Assembly (NCBI RefSeq): GCF_002863565.1
Contig: NZ_PGUW01000002.1
Span: 124,001 to 188,000, forward strand
Source of the DNA: Bacillus sp. V5-8f
GTDB lineage: Bacteria > Bacillota > Bacilli > Bacillales > DSM-1321
Direction of reading: 5' to 3'
Length of the DNA: 64,000 nucleotides
Shown here: piece by piece, positions 18,080 through 27,418 of the stretch
Layout of the letters: the number at the start of each line of letters is the position of its first letter
Numbering within the stretch: position 1 is the stretch's first letter
Notes under the pieces: model-generated
The model's input: the letters and a program-made list of their open reading frames with translations, nothing else
Database searches by the model: none
What the model was told of the DNA's origin: nothing
Made by a program: the position numbers and the translations under genes

Positions 18080-18867
18080 TCAAAATCTTTTATTTCCTTC
18101 AAATGTGGAAAGGCTGCGACCTTTACCATTAAATCCAAAATCCTTCGCAAACTGTTCAAACTTTGCATTCACTTTCGCTGGACGATGCTCTATTCTGGCC
18201 TCATCCATGACTGATTTCATACTATCCGTAAGGATTTCTGCAGGCACCCCCGCCAAAGCCTTCAAAGGCTTCTGATAAAAAAGAAAAATAATACGCTTTG
18301 GGACTTCGATATACTCATGTGAAAGGAACGAAGCCTTGACCTGGACAGGACCAATACAACTACATTTATGTCGATCTGTTCGCCATCTTTTGTCTCAAAT
18401 CGAATGTTTTCTTTCCAATCCAATTGGGCTTGTTGGCCCGGAAAGGGTTTCATAGCGGACTGTCCCCTTAGGAGAAGCAATACGCTTGTCCGCCTCAAAG
18501 TAAGCTCTAAATTCTGGTATGCGTGCAATATTCGCCCGAAATGCCTAAGCCCCACACTCCAAACCATGATGATCCTTTAAATACTGCCAAAGTACACGGC
18601 GATAGTAAAACACCTGCTTGGAATCCTTCTACAGGAGGGCAGCGATGATTTCATAGTACTGATCAACTTTAGAAGGTTTTTCACGGTTCCTTTTTGGCAC
18701 AAAACCATTTAAGTATTTTTTGTGGTTCGCCGATCCGCCCCTAATTCCTCTGCTAGTTTGCTTTTATTTATTTTCATTTTCAAATTCTCCATTAGTTGTT
18801 TAAATGTTGGTAAGTCTAGTAGACTCTTAATCTCAAAATCTTTATCAACATTTAATGGTATGTACAT
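18080..18867 (-). pseudogene. IS21-family transposase (IstA) relic, minus strand
   Basis: From ATG 18867 the minus strand encodes MYIPLNVDK, then the IstA N-terminal helix-turn-helix region ending LAEELGADRRT. After frameshifts it gives VFYYRRVLWQYLKDHHGLECG, FPGQQAQLDWKE (the first catalytic Asp region), VVLVLSRSR and ALAGVPAEILTDSMK. At least two in-frame stops and two frameshifts interrupt it, and homology ends near FAKDFGFNGKGR. The last third and istB are missing. It is an inactive remnant in the neu region. Confidence 0.85.
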
Positions 18868-19098
18868 TCTAACCACCTCGAGATTAGTATGTAGAACACT
18901 ATCAATTTGGTACATCTTTATTCAAGTGTTACTGTACATATTTAAAGAATCATTTCTACTAGAGATGTGGGAAAGGGAAAAAGATCTTTATCCCCTTCCG
19001 TCAAACCAATTTGAAGCTTGTTAGTTACTTTCATGTAAGGTTAATAAAACTTCTCTCATCCCAGTTGAAATCAACCGTTTATTCTGTGCCCTCACGTT

Positions 19099-19425
19099 TT
19101 GCAGGACAGGCCGTGTGGGCAAAACATTTTTTTGAATCGTGTAATCGTAGAGGCTCGAAACGAAGTGATTGCTGAACACCCTCGGTCCTACGAGCGCAAT
19201 CAGATGATTACATTTCTTGATCACTACCTTGTAGTACTACCAAAGAAACCAAGGGCAATTAGGGATGCCCACACATTCCATTCTTCCGAAGTGCCTAAAG
19301 TATTCAAAAGGTTCCATTCGAAATTGCGGGAGCAGGAAGGGCCAGTTAGTGACCGGAAGTTCATACGGCTACTTCTCCTTCATCGCGACATGGAAATTGA
19401 TAGCTTAACACAAGTTTTTCTCTGA
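19099..19425 (+). pseudogene. IS21-family IstA C-terminal fragment, plus strand
   Basis: This 108-codon frame ends with a segment containing AEHPRSYERNQMITFLDHYL and KKPRAIRDAHTF, then FIRLLLLHRDM. HPRSYERNQ-type motifs are typical of the C-terminal DNA-binding end of IS21 IstA. It lacks the catalytic part and lies opposite in strand to the other relic, so it is either the inverted rest of the same element or a second copy. It is not a functional gene. Confidence 0.65.
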
Positions 19426-19443
19426 AGGTGCTAAATACACCAT

Positions 19444-20202
19444 TTAATTTTTAGTGCTTTTATTTATTCTGTCTTGCTTTTGGATAAATTGTTCCATTTT
19501 TCCCCTTTTTTTATTGCCCAAGTTTTCTATCTTCTCTTCTAATAGCTGTTTGCCATAATTATATAATTCTATATCTAACTCATTATTTTTCTTGATGATT
19601 TCGATTAGATGTGCAGGGAAGTCTTCTCTTGATGGACGGCTTTTTGTGACATTTTTCTTTTTATAATAATAATCTTCCCAGCCTAATTCTTTAGCAAATA
19701 AATATATAGACTCGTCAAACATCTCTGTTATACCAACAATCGAAAAGTAGTTCTTTAAATTTTCCTTTGCTATTTCTATAGCATCTTTTGCTCCCCCTGA
19801 GATAAAAAAGGTTTGCCTGTTTGAAGTTCGTCCCGTGAATTCTTCTGACAAGACAAATTCTTCAAAACTCATGCTTTTTACTTTTTCGTAAGAAATATTA
19901 TTCGGTTTTCGTACTATAAAATAGTATTCCGAAATGACATGCTCAATCGGATCTCGTAGCATGGTGTAATAATTGTACGGCCTTTCGTTAAGATAATCAT
20001 GAATACCAAATAGTACATGGCCATTTATACATTTTATTTTTTCCATTTCTTCTTTAGATAAATTTTTAAGTGACTCAATCATCTCTTCTCTATTTCCAAT
20101 ACGTAATTCTTGTGAATCATAGTTTTTTTTCAGGATGCTACGCAAGGTAGATCCCGCTGATTTGGGGATATGCAGAAAGATAGCAACTTTCTTTTCGTTC
20201 AT
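19444..20202 (-). CDS. PAPS-dependent sulfotransferase family protein
   Basis: Sulfotransferases move a sulfate from PAPS onto a hydroxyl or amine of a carbohydrate or protein. The 252-aa product has the 5'-phosphosulfate loop HIPKSAGSTLR (about residues 9-19) and the 3'-phosphate motif LRDPIEHVISEYYF (about 83-96). These are the two diagnostic PAPS contacts of the Sulfotransfer_2 class. The start ATG 20202 has AGGAGG close upstream and lies 11 bases after the GT4 stop, so the two form an operon. In a glycan locus the acceptor is probably a surface sugar. The nearby sat gene is broken, so PAPS must come from elsewhere. Confidence 0.82.
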   Translation of the reverse strand: MNEKKVAIFLHIPKSAGSTLRSILKKNYDSQELRIGNREEMIESLKNLSKEEMEKIKCINGHVLFGIHDYLNERPYNYYTMLRDPIEHVISEYYFIVRKPNNISYEKVKSMSFEEFVLSEEFTGRTSNRQTFFISGGAKDAIEIAKENLKNYFSIVGITEMFDESIYLFAKELGWEDYYYKKKNVTKSRPSREDFPAHLIEIIKKNNELDIELYNYGKQLLEEKIENLGNKKRGKMEQFIQKQDRINKSTKN

Positions 20203-20213
20203 GGTTTTCCTCC

Positions 20214-21347
20214 TCATAAAGCTAATATAGAATGATATACTTGTAATGTTTGGCGGGCTGTTTCTTCCCATGAGTATTTCTTCACATGTTCTATTCCTTT
20301 TTCACTCATCTCCATACAAAGGGAAGGATTGTTCATCATTAACTGAATTTTGTCTGCTATATCGCACGGATCACAAGGGTTAAAGTAGATAGCTGAATTT
20401 CCTAACACTTCTTTCATTGTATCCATGTCAGAACTTATAACCGGGACTCCATATGACATAGCTTCCAGTGGAGGAAACCCAAAGCCTTCATATAAGGACG
20501 GAAATACAAATAATTCACTGCCACTATATAAAGCTGGTAAAAGTTCTTCAGCTATATACCCTAAAGGTTTAACAAATTCCTGAAGGGACAGTTGATTTAT
20601 AATTGATTGATATTCTTCCGCTCTATTTCCTGTTATCACTAAATTCAACCTTTCCTTCAGTCCTTCAGGCAGCAAGCCGTAAGCTTTAATTAAAGTTTCG
20701 ACATTTTTATATTGCTGGTTTCTTCCCATCGTAAAAATATACGGCTGATCTATACCATAATTCGCTTTCATGAGTAATTTTGCTGTTTCCTCAGGTATTC
20801 TTTTAAACATAGGATTTATTCCTTGATAGATGACTGAGATCTTTGTACTTTCGACTCCCGTCCATTCTACAAGATCTTCCGCAGTTTTATTGCTAACTGA
20901 AATGATGTGCTTTGCACAATTTACGTAGTGAGGAAACAAATCCTTCCATCTATTGACGATTTTTTCAGAAAATTGATTACGGAATTTCCACGGAATAATA
21001 TCATGTACAGTTGTAACAAAGGGGAAATCCAAGGGTTGAAAGTAGGTATTGCCAGAACGGGTATTGTGAAAAAGGTCCACATTGTATTGTTTCATAACCT
21101 CGGGTATAAAATTCGTTTCCCATTCCCTGCTTTTCATCTTCTTAGAAGGTAAAACGATAAGATTTGGATATTCCCCCAATTGGATATTTTCTGCATTAGT
21201 CAACACGAAATATCTTGTTGTTTTATCTAAATTAAGAAGGTTCATGATTAGATTATTAGTGTATCTTCCGATTCCTGTTCCTTGATTAGTTACCTCTCTT
21301 CCATCTATAGCAATTGACAGTTCAGAATAGTTGGTTCCTTCCTTCAC
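20214..21347 (-). CDS. GT4-family glycosyltransferase (minus strand)
   Basis: The 377-aa retaining GT-B glycosyltransferase begins IAIDGREVTNQGTGIGRYTNNLI, with the GIGRY nucleotide-sugar loop. It has FTMGRNQQYKN at the domain junction and the C-terminal donor motif SLYEGFGFPPLEAMSYGVPVISS, with the paired Glu residues (EX7E) of GT4. I chose GTG 21347 because AAAAGGAG lies 8 bases before it; the frame is open to 21419 but without a ribosome binding site. It is transcribed divergently from manC and with the sulfotransferase. It is related to the GT4 at 25186. Confidence 0.88.
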   Translation of the reverse strand: MKEGTNYSELSIAIDGREVTNQGTGIGRYTNNLIMNLLNLDKTTRYFVLTNAENIQLGEYPNLIVLPSKKMKSREWETNFIPEVMKQYNVDLFHNTRSGNTYFQPLDFPFVTTVHDIIPWKFRNQFSEKIVNRWKDLFPHYVNCAKHIISVSNKTAEDLVEWTGVESTKISVIYQGINPMFKRIPEETAKLLMKANYGIDQPYIFTMGRNQQYKNVETLIKAYGLLPEGLKERLNLVITGNRAEEYQSIINQLSLQEFVKPLGYIAEELLPALYSGSELFVFPSLYEGFGFPPLEAMSYGVPVISSDMDTMKEVLGNSAIYFNPCDPCDIADKIQLMMNNPSLCMEMSEKGIEHVKKYSWEETARQTLQVYHSILAL

Positions 21348-21623
21348 ATGATTAACTCCTTTTCTCAATTCCTTTTTCACACTATTGTACTTCCATTTAT
21401 TATTAAAGTTCTTAATCATTGCGTCCGAAATTTTTAGACATAAAAGTTTTAATGGAATTGCAATGTTTTCCTGCTATATAGGTACCATATGAAAATTTCA
21501 AAAAAACGAAATGAAAATTTAGCTTCCAATGAAAAAAAAGGCTCGTCTGTAAAATGCTTGTTAATTTTGGGGATGAAAACCAGTTCTCCCTATTTACGGA
21601 TTAACAAATGGCACAGCAAACCA

Positions 21624-21651
21624 TACCATTTAAGTCCAACCGCATATAATA
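21624..21651 (+). promoter_or_regulatory. Sigma-K-like promoter for manC
   Basis: TACC (21624-21627) and, 15 bases later, CATATAATA (21643-21651) match the late mother-cell sigma-K consensus mACm ... CATAnnnTA. Transcription would start about 25 bases before ATG 21684. This also argues for that start rather than the upstream open frame from 21489. Confidence 0.55.
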
Positions 21652-21683
21652 TCCCATCGTACAAGATAAAGGGGTTATTGACT

Positions 21684-23072
21684 ATGAAAATCATTCTTCT
21701 ATCTGGAGGTTCAGGAACGAGGTTATGGCCATTATCAAACTCAGTTAGATCAAAGCAATATTTGAAATTACTTCAAAGTTCTTCTGGATACGAATCAATG
21801 ATACAGCGTATTTGGAGACAGTTAAGTGATATTGGGCTCGTAAAGCATACTTATTTGTCTACGAATAAAGAACAAGTTGATAGTATTTACAACCAGTTGG
21901 GTAATGATGTGCGTCTAATTATTGAACCTGAACGAAGGGATACCTTTCCTGCTATTGCTTTGGCTGCAGCTTACCTTCAATCTGTTGAAGGCATAGAAAA
22001 CAATGAGGTTATTTGTGTATTACCGGTTGACCAATTGGTAGATAACCAGTTTTTTTCTGTCTTAAAACAACTTGAACAAATTCATGTTAGAAACAACGCT
22101 GAAATATCACTCTTAGGACTTGCGCCTACTAAACCTTCAGAGAAGTATGGATATATCATTCCGGATCATACCAATGATCAATCTTGCCAAAAAGTAAAGC
22201 ATTTCATTGAAAAACCTTCAAAAGATTTAGCAGAGAGGCTTATCCAAAGTAAAGCATTATGGAATTGTGGTGTTTTTGCGTTTAAGCTCCAATTTTTAAT
22301 AGACCTGTTAAAAAACAAAGATTACCCAACGGATTATATGGACTTGGTTTCAAACTATGCACAATTGCCAAAGATTAGTTTTGATTTTGAAGTACTGGAA
22401 AAAGCCCAAAATGTTATAGTAATGCCTTTTGATGGATACTGGAAGGATCTCGGTACCTGGGGGGAATTTACTCAGGTCATGGAAACGAATATCAAAGGAA
22501 GAGGGATATTAAGTGATGATTCAAGTAATGTTCATATCATAAATGAATTAAACATTCCTATCGTGATTAATGGATTATCTGATGTTGTATTGGCGGCTAG
22601 CCAGGATGGAATCTTAATTTCTCACAAAGACAAAAGCTCAGCTATTAAAACGCTCGTGAATCATATAAATGAAAGGCAAATGGTTGAAGAAAGACGTTGG
22701 GGTTCTTACCGGGTTTTGGATTTCCTAACGTTAGAGGATGGAAATAAGGTTTTGACAAAATCGATTTCAATTCATTCGGGTAAAAACTTAAGCTACCAGA
22801 CACACGCAAAAAGAAGTGAAGTATGGACGATCATATGGGGTACCGGTCTCTTCGTGTTAAATGAAAGAATAAGAAAGGTTAAGCCGGGTGATGTACTCGA
22901 AATTCCGATAGGCGCTAAGCATGCGGTAAAGGCATTGACGGATCTTCAATTTATTGAAGTTCAAATGGGAAGTGAATTATTAGAAGATGATATTGAACGG
23001 ATATGCATGACTTGGGAGGATATAGAAAAACTGTCTTGGAAAAATGAACATTTTCCTTACGAATCACCGTAA
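21684..23072 (+). CDS. manC: Mannose-1-phosphate guanylyltransferase (ManC type)
   Basis: ManC makes GDP-mannose from mannose-1-P and GTP; many also carry a phosphomannose isomerase domain. The 462-aa product begins ILLSGGSGTRLWPLSNSVRSKQY, the nucleotidyltransferase signature. It contains FIEKPS, WNCGVFAFK and DGYWKDLGTWGEF. The C-terminal cupin (about 345-455) reads WGSYRVLD, SIHSGKNLSYQTHAKRSE and PGDVLEIP, the type II isomerase fold. The kinase gene follows after 10 bases, so manC heads a manC-kinase-kinase-GT4 unit. The sigma-K-like promoter suggests expression during sporulation. Confidence 0.9.
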   Translation: MKIILLSGGSGTRLWPLSNSVRSKQYLKLLQSSSGYESMIQRIWRQLSDIGLVKHTYLSTNKEQVDSIYNQLGNDVRLIIEPERRDTFPAIALAAAYLQSVEGIENNEVICVLPVDQLVDNQFFSVLKQLEQIHVRNNAEISLLGLAPTKPSEKYGYIIPDHTNDQSCQKVKHFIEKPSKDLAERLIQSKALWNCGVFAFKLQFLIDLLKNKDYPTDYMDLVSNYAQLPKISFDFEVLEKAQNVIVMPFDGYWKDLGTWGEFTQVMETNIKGRGILSDDSSNVHIINELNIPIVINGLSDVVLAASQDGILISHKDKSSAIKTLVNHINERQMVEERRWGSYRVLDFLTLEDGNKVLTKSISIHSGKNLSYQTHAKRSEVWTIIWGTGLFVLNERIRKVKPGDVLEIPIGAKHAVKALTDLQFIEVQMGSELLEDDIERICMTWEDIEKLSWKNEHFPYESP

Positions 23073-23082
23073 AGGTTGGGAT

Positions 23083-24120
23083 ATGAATATGGCCAAAAGG
23101 AAAAAAGACATCAAGATAAAACTAATTGATTTCATTTCAGACGCAAACCTGGAAAAACATTGGGGGCTGACCGTTAAAAATGCTGAGCAAGTCAGGGCAG
23201 TAGTAAAAGTTGAGACAGATAAGGGTACCTATGCCCTCAAAAAAGTTGACCATAAACCACAAAAACTACATTTTATTTACGAAGCCCAGGAACATCTGTG
23301 GAAAAATGATTTTCACAATCAGCCGCGCTGGCGGATTACATGTAATGGACAGTCCTTTGTTCCTGCAAGTGATGGTAATTTTTATTTTTTAAATGAATGG
23401 ATTGATGGAACCGAGAGCGATATAAGGAAACTGGATCAGTTAAAAGAAATAATGCGATTACAAGCTGCCTTACACCATTGTTCAGTGGGTTTTTCACCCT
23501 CACCCTATGCAGTCATAAGGACAAAATGGCATGGTTGGGATAAGAAATATGAATCGGCAGTGGAGAAATTAAAATCTCTATATAATGAAGTGAAACAACA
23601 ACCTGAATCACACTTGGGTTCAGTTTTTCTCGAGACAGCACCGGTCATGATTAAAATGGCAGACGACGGGAAGAAACATTTAAATGCAACCGCCTACCAA
23701 CAGGTTCTAAATCAAGCCGTTATAGAAAAGGGATTTATCCACGGTGACTTTGCCTACCATAATCTTATCCGTTCAAAAGACGGAAAAATGCACGTAATTG
23801 ATTTTGATTATTGTTCACAAAATTTACGTATCCACGATGTTGCCCGTTTTTTAAGAAAAGTGATGCAAAGGGCTAACTGGGATATTGATCTCAATTATAC
23901 TATTTTGCAAGCTTATCATGAAATAAATCCTCTTTGTAAAGAGGAATTAGAAGTTTTAAAAGCAGTCATGCATTTACCGAAAAGCTACTGGAAAATAGTT
24001 GAACGAAGCTTCATAACACAGCGCTACACACAAGAGAAGACAGTACAAATGATAAGCAAAGAAGCTGCTACATTCGATAAACGCTTAAAATACCTAGAGT
24101 CTTTCCCAACAAGGCTTTAG
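23083..24120 (+). CDS. CotS-like phosphotransferase/spore coat kinase A
   Basis: The 345-aa protein has the aminoglycoside-phosphotransferase fold used by CotS/CotI/YtaA spore coat kinases. The catalytic loop is FIHGDFAYHNLI (HxDxxxxN), the metal motif is VIDFDYC (DFD equivalent of DFG), and AVVKVETDKGTYALKKV is the N-lobe ATP-binding strand. In Bacillus subtilis CotS-type proteins act with the glycosyltransferase CotSA in the mother cell. Here the same pairing occurs, since a GT4 follows two kinase genes later. The start at 23083 follows AAAGG; an ATG at 23089 is an alternative. Confidence 0.8.
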   Translation: MNMAKRKKDIKIKLIDFISDANLEKHWGLTVKNAEQVRAVVKVETDKGTYALKKVDHKPQKLHFIYEAQEHLWKNDFHNQPRWRITCNGQSFVPASDGNFYFLNEWIDGTESDIRKLDQLKEIMRLQAALHHCSVGFSPSPYAVIRTKWHGWDKKYESAVEKLKSLYNEVKQQPESHLGSVFLETAPVMIKMADDGKKHLNATAYQQVLNQAVIEKGFIHGDFAYHNLIRSKDGKMHVIDFDYCSQNLRIHDVARFLRKVMQRANWDIDLNYTILQAYHEINPLCKEELEVLKAVMHLPKSYWKIVERSFITQRYTQEKTVQMISKEAATFDKRLKYLESFPTRL

Positions 24121-24134
24121 GGAGGGAAAGGGTT

Positions 24135-25169
24135 ATGAATAACCAGATTATCAAACAAGAGCTGGAGCTTAATGGTTTCACCTATGATGTTTTATCGGAA
24201 TACAATATGGAGGTAATCGATGCTCATCAACTGCGAAAAGTGCTTCGGCTTCAAACAACTACAGGAGATTTTGTCTTAAAGAAATTTAAATTGTCCCAAA
24301 AGGAACTACTTTATTCGTTTGCGGCAATGAGTCATGTAAAGCAGAAAGGGTTTCCAGTGCCTGAAGTAATTCCTAACCGAAGCGGGGAATTGTTTGTACA
24401 AAGTAACAACAGCCATTCATTTATGATGGAACTGCTCGAAGGACGAGAAATTCAATATTCGGATAAAAATGATTTATCCCGTACCGTACAAAGCCTTGCA
24501 ATCTTTCATGAAGCTACTCGTGGATTTCAACCACCATACTGCCCGGGAAAAACTCAATGGGGAACTTGGAAGGGGCATTTTATCGAGCGTATAAAGGAGA
24601 TGCAAATTTGGAAGGCTGCATCAGAAAAACAAGAGACCATATTTGATCAAATGTATGCGAAACATGTAGACTTTGCAATCAAAGAAGCTTTATTTGCAGT
24701 CCGTCTTTTATCAAATTCACGATATCAGGAGATCAGCCTCTACGAAAAAAAATTAAATGGATTTTGCCACCATGACCTTGCAAACCACAATATTTTGATA
24801 TCGGATTCACAACAAATTGCCCTTATCGATTTTGACTATGCCATCAGTGACATTAGGACCCATGATATAGCGTCACTAATTTTAAGGAATATGAAAGACT
24901 CATGTTGGGATTTGGAGAAGGCGTTATTCATTTTAAAAACATATTACGGAGCCACGCCACCCCATGACGGAGAAGAACGTCTAATCCATGCTATGATTCG
25001 TTTTCCTCAGGACTTTTACGAATTAGCCAGATTTTATTACGTTGAAAAGAGGAACAATATACAAAAATTAGAAACAAGGCTTATTGGATGGTTAAAGCAA
25101 CAGGAAAATCGCAAAAGCTTCTTACAAAAATTTGAAACAAGTGCCGCAAAATTATTGAAAGCACTTTGA
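24135..25169 (+). CDS. CotS-like phosphotransferase/spore coat kinase B
   Basis: This is the second CotS-type kinase (344 aa), paralogous to the gene before it at moderate similarity. Motifs are TTGDFVLKKFKLSQKEL (ATP strand), CHHDLANHNIL (catalytic loop) and ALIDFDYAISDIRTHD (metal binding). GGGAGGGAAAGGG lies directly before the ATG, and the gap to the first kinase is 14 bases. A tandem pair of such kinases beside a GT4 is the arrangement of cotI/cotS/cotSA-type loci. The substrate is unknown; sugar or glycan phosphorylation is the usual suggestion. Confidence 0.8.
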   Translation: MNNQIIKQELELNGFTYDVLSEYNMEVIDAHQLRKVLRLQTTTGDFVLKKFKLSQKELLYSFAAMSHVKQKGFPVPEVIPNRSGELFVQSNNSHSFMMELLEGREIQYSDKNDLSRTVQSLAIFHEATRGFQPPYCPGKTQWGTWKGHFIERIKEMQIWKAASEKQETIFDQMYAKHVDFAIKEALFAVRLLSNSRYQEISLYEKKLNGFCHHDLANHNILISDSQQIALIDFDYAISDIRTHDIASLILRNMKDSCWDLEKALFILKTYYGATPPHDGEERLIHAMIRFPQDFYELARFYYVEKRNNIQKLETRLIGWLKQQENRKSFLQKFETSAAKLLKAL

Positions 25170-25185
25170 AAAGAGGAGAGTCAAC

Positions 25186-26328
25186 ATGAAAATAGGTTTG
25201 GATGCCAGGGCCGCTATTTGGTACCGGGGTACAGGTATTGGCACATATACGTACCAGCTGGTCAAAAACCTATATGCAATTGATAAAGCGAATCAATATC
25301 GTTTTTTTTTGCCGAGTGACATATCCGATAAACTTAATCATACGAAAGAAAAAGTGTTTCAAAGTATTGACTTTAACAAGGATAGTTTTTGGGAAGAAAT
25401 TTGCATTCCTCCCCAAATTGGACAAGAAAAGGTGGATATATATCATGTGCCTCAAAATGGAATCGGGCTGCCGAGAGCAAAACGGTGCCTTTATATATCT
25501 ACTGTTCATGATTTAATTCCATATATTTATCCTGAAACAACCAGTTCAGGATATCTTAAAATATTTCTAAATGAGTTGCACCGGGTAATGGAACAATCTG
25601 ATATGATTCTTACTGTGTCGCATTACTCAAAACAAGAAATAAAACGTTTTTTTAATCTTCCTGACGAAAAAATTCGGGTTATTTACGGAGCCGCTGAAGA
25701 CATTTATAAACCCATTGAAAAGCATAAAGCAAAAAAGTTTATCAAACAAAAATACGGCATTAACTCTCCTTATCTTTTGTATGTCGGAGGTCTTTCATAT
25801 CGAAAAAATGTTAAAGCACTAATTTTAGCTTTTTGGGACATTCAAAAAGACATTAATGAAGATTATAAGCTTGTGATAGTAGGTAAAAGGAATCGGAGCT
25901 TTAATCATTTGGTAAAGATAACTGAAACTCTAAATCTGCAAGATCGAGTTATCTTTACTGGTTTGGTTCCAGTGCTTCACCTTCCATTTTTATATAATGC
26001 AGCTGAATTATTTGTTTACCCTTCCTTGTATGAAGGATTTGGTTTGCCGCCTCTGGAAGCAATGGCTTGCGGTACACCTGTAATTACTTCAAACACTTCA
26101 TCTATTCCTGAAGTTACTGGTGATGCAGGAGTGTTGATAAACCCATACGATGAGTTAAGCTTAGCTACATCCATTGAAAAACTCATAAATAATCAGAATC
26201 AATTAGTCCAAATGAGTAAAGAAGGTTTGAAGCAAGCCAGAAATTATTCTTGGGCGAGCAGTGCACAACAAACACTGGAGGTGTATGAAAAGCTTTACAA
26301 GACAAATCATATGATAAGCCAGCATTAG
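25186..26328 (+). CDS. GT4-family glycosyltransferase (CotSA-like)
   Basis: The 380-aa GT-B enzyme starts with [22 protein letters not shown] (compare CotSA-type starts). It has [16 protein letters not shown] at the domain junction and [25 protein letters not shown] as the donor-site motif with the EX7E pair. AAGAGGAG precedes the ATG, 16 bases after the kinase B stop. It ends the manC unit and is followed by a strong terminator. By context it probably transfers a hexose, perhaps from GDP-mannose made by ManC, to a spore-surface glycan. Confidence 0.88.
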   Translation: MKIGLDARAAIWYRGTGIGTYTYQLVKNLYAIDKANQYRFFLPSDISDKLNHTKEKVFQSIDFNKDSFWEEICIPPQIGQEKVDIYHVPQNGIGLPRAKRCLYISTVHDLIPYIYPETTSSGYLKIFLNELHRVMEQSDMILTVSHYSKQEIKRFFNLPDEKIRVIYGAAEDIYKPIEKHKAKKFIKQKYGINSPYLLYVGGLSYRKNVKALILAFWDIQKDINEDYKLVIVGKRNRSFNHLVKITETLNLQDRVIFTGLVPVLHLPFLYNAAELFVYPSLYEGFGLPPLEAMACGTPVITSNTSSIPEVTGDAGVLINPYDELSLATSIEKLINNQNQLVQMSKEGLKQARNYSWASSAQQTLEVYEKLYKTNHMISQH

Positions 26329-26343
26329 GATGTAATTTGTAAA

Positions 26344-26378
26344 AATATCCTGTCCAATCAAGGCAGGATATTTTTTAA
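26344..26378 (+). terminator. Terminator of the manC-kinase-GT4 unit
   Basis: AATATCCTG pairs perfectly with CAGGATATT around an 11-base loop, followed by a T-run. It lies 15 bases after the GT4 stop. Confidence 0.88.
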
Positions 26379-26473
26379 ATGCCCTTATACAAAAGAACTA
26401 CGACCACAGCACAATTGAAGCGAGAATGGCCCAATTAAAGTAAGAGTTGATAAGGAATTCAAATAAAATGATG

Positions 26474-26506
26474 AAGGCTATGATGACAAATCATTGCCTT
26501 TTTTTG
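26474..26506 (+). terminator. Orphan terminator without a gene
   Basis: AAGGCTATGAT and ATCATTGCCTT form an 11-position stem with one mismatch and a 5-base loop, followed by TTTTT. No gene ends here, so it is probably left over from a deleted gene. Confidence 0.6.
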
Positions 26507-26566
26507 TTTATCTGCCCTAAGCCACTAAAGCTTGTTTTTATATAAAAATGGTGTACCAAAGCTCTA

Positions 26567-26680
26567 GGCGTGGGTTTGTTTTGTGCCATTTTGATTGATG
26601 CTACGTTTATCCGGATCATTGGCCTACTCGCACTCATGAAGCTGTTGAGGCCAGCTAATTGGTGGGCTCCAAATGGTTAG
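26567..26680 (+). pseudogene. MMPL-type transporter C-terminal relic
   Basis: An open stretch reads GVGLFCAILIDATFIR, then LLALMKLLRPANWWAPNG and a stop. This is the last transmembrane helix and tail of RND/MMPL membrane proteins, where ...DAFVVR...LVPALMALLG..NWW is conserved. Nothing upstream continues the frame, so only the last 37 codons survive. Confidence 0.7.
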
Positions 26681-27418
26681 GAAAAGGATCCTAAAAAATT
26701 AGGCTGGTGCCAATCGGGTTTACCAAATTGAATCAGCCTGATTGATTTTATTTGTAAAAGTTGTTCAGCTTTTTTTCGTGTAAGAAATCCACAAGTTCAT
26801 TGCTATCTCGCCTAAATGGAATATGTTTTCCTAACCATTAACCATAGATTGGGAAAAGTTGGCAGGTATAGCGAAATCGATTAGAAGTCGTCCAGTTTTA
26901 CTGTAAAAATATAAATACCACAAAATGCTGCAAGATCCAGTTGAACTTGTGATTCCTGAGTATTTATTCGCCGTAACAAAAATACAAAAGTTAATACTTC
27001 CGTTCTATAACTTTAGTTTAAATATTTTTTAAAGAGTATGAGCCTATGTTTTGGATTTTTAATGATTAACCGGCGTCGGTATTATTAGCGTCCCCGTTTG
27101 ATTTCATCAAAATAAAATGAGCGTTTGACACCATTTTTATAATTTTTCATAAGCTATGCAATAGGAAATAGTAGTTGCACCTTTTGGATATAGCTTACAC
27201 CAATCAATATAGGATTGTTGAAAAGCTAATTTTATGGCATTTGAGAACAGTATTCTAGTCACGGTTTAACACTTAATTCACTGTTTAGGATATACAAAAG
27301 TAATGTTATAAAAGAATAATTTTCCAACTATTTCTTAAATATTCAACTGAATGTAAAAATATTGTTATTCCTTAATATAATAAACCACATCCGAATAACT
27401 GTTCTGTTAGGAGGGAAA
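26681..27418. other. Non-coding stretch before the GNAT gene
   Basis: I see no supported gene or RNA in these 740 AT-rich bases. They separate the manC unit and the MMPL relic from the second block of glycan genes. Confidence 0.5.
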
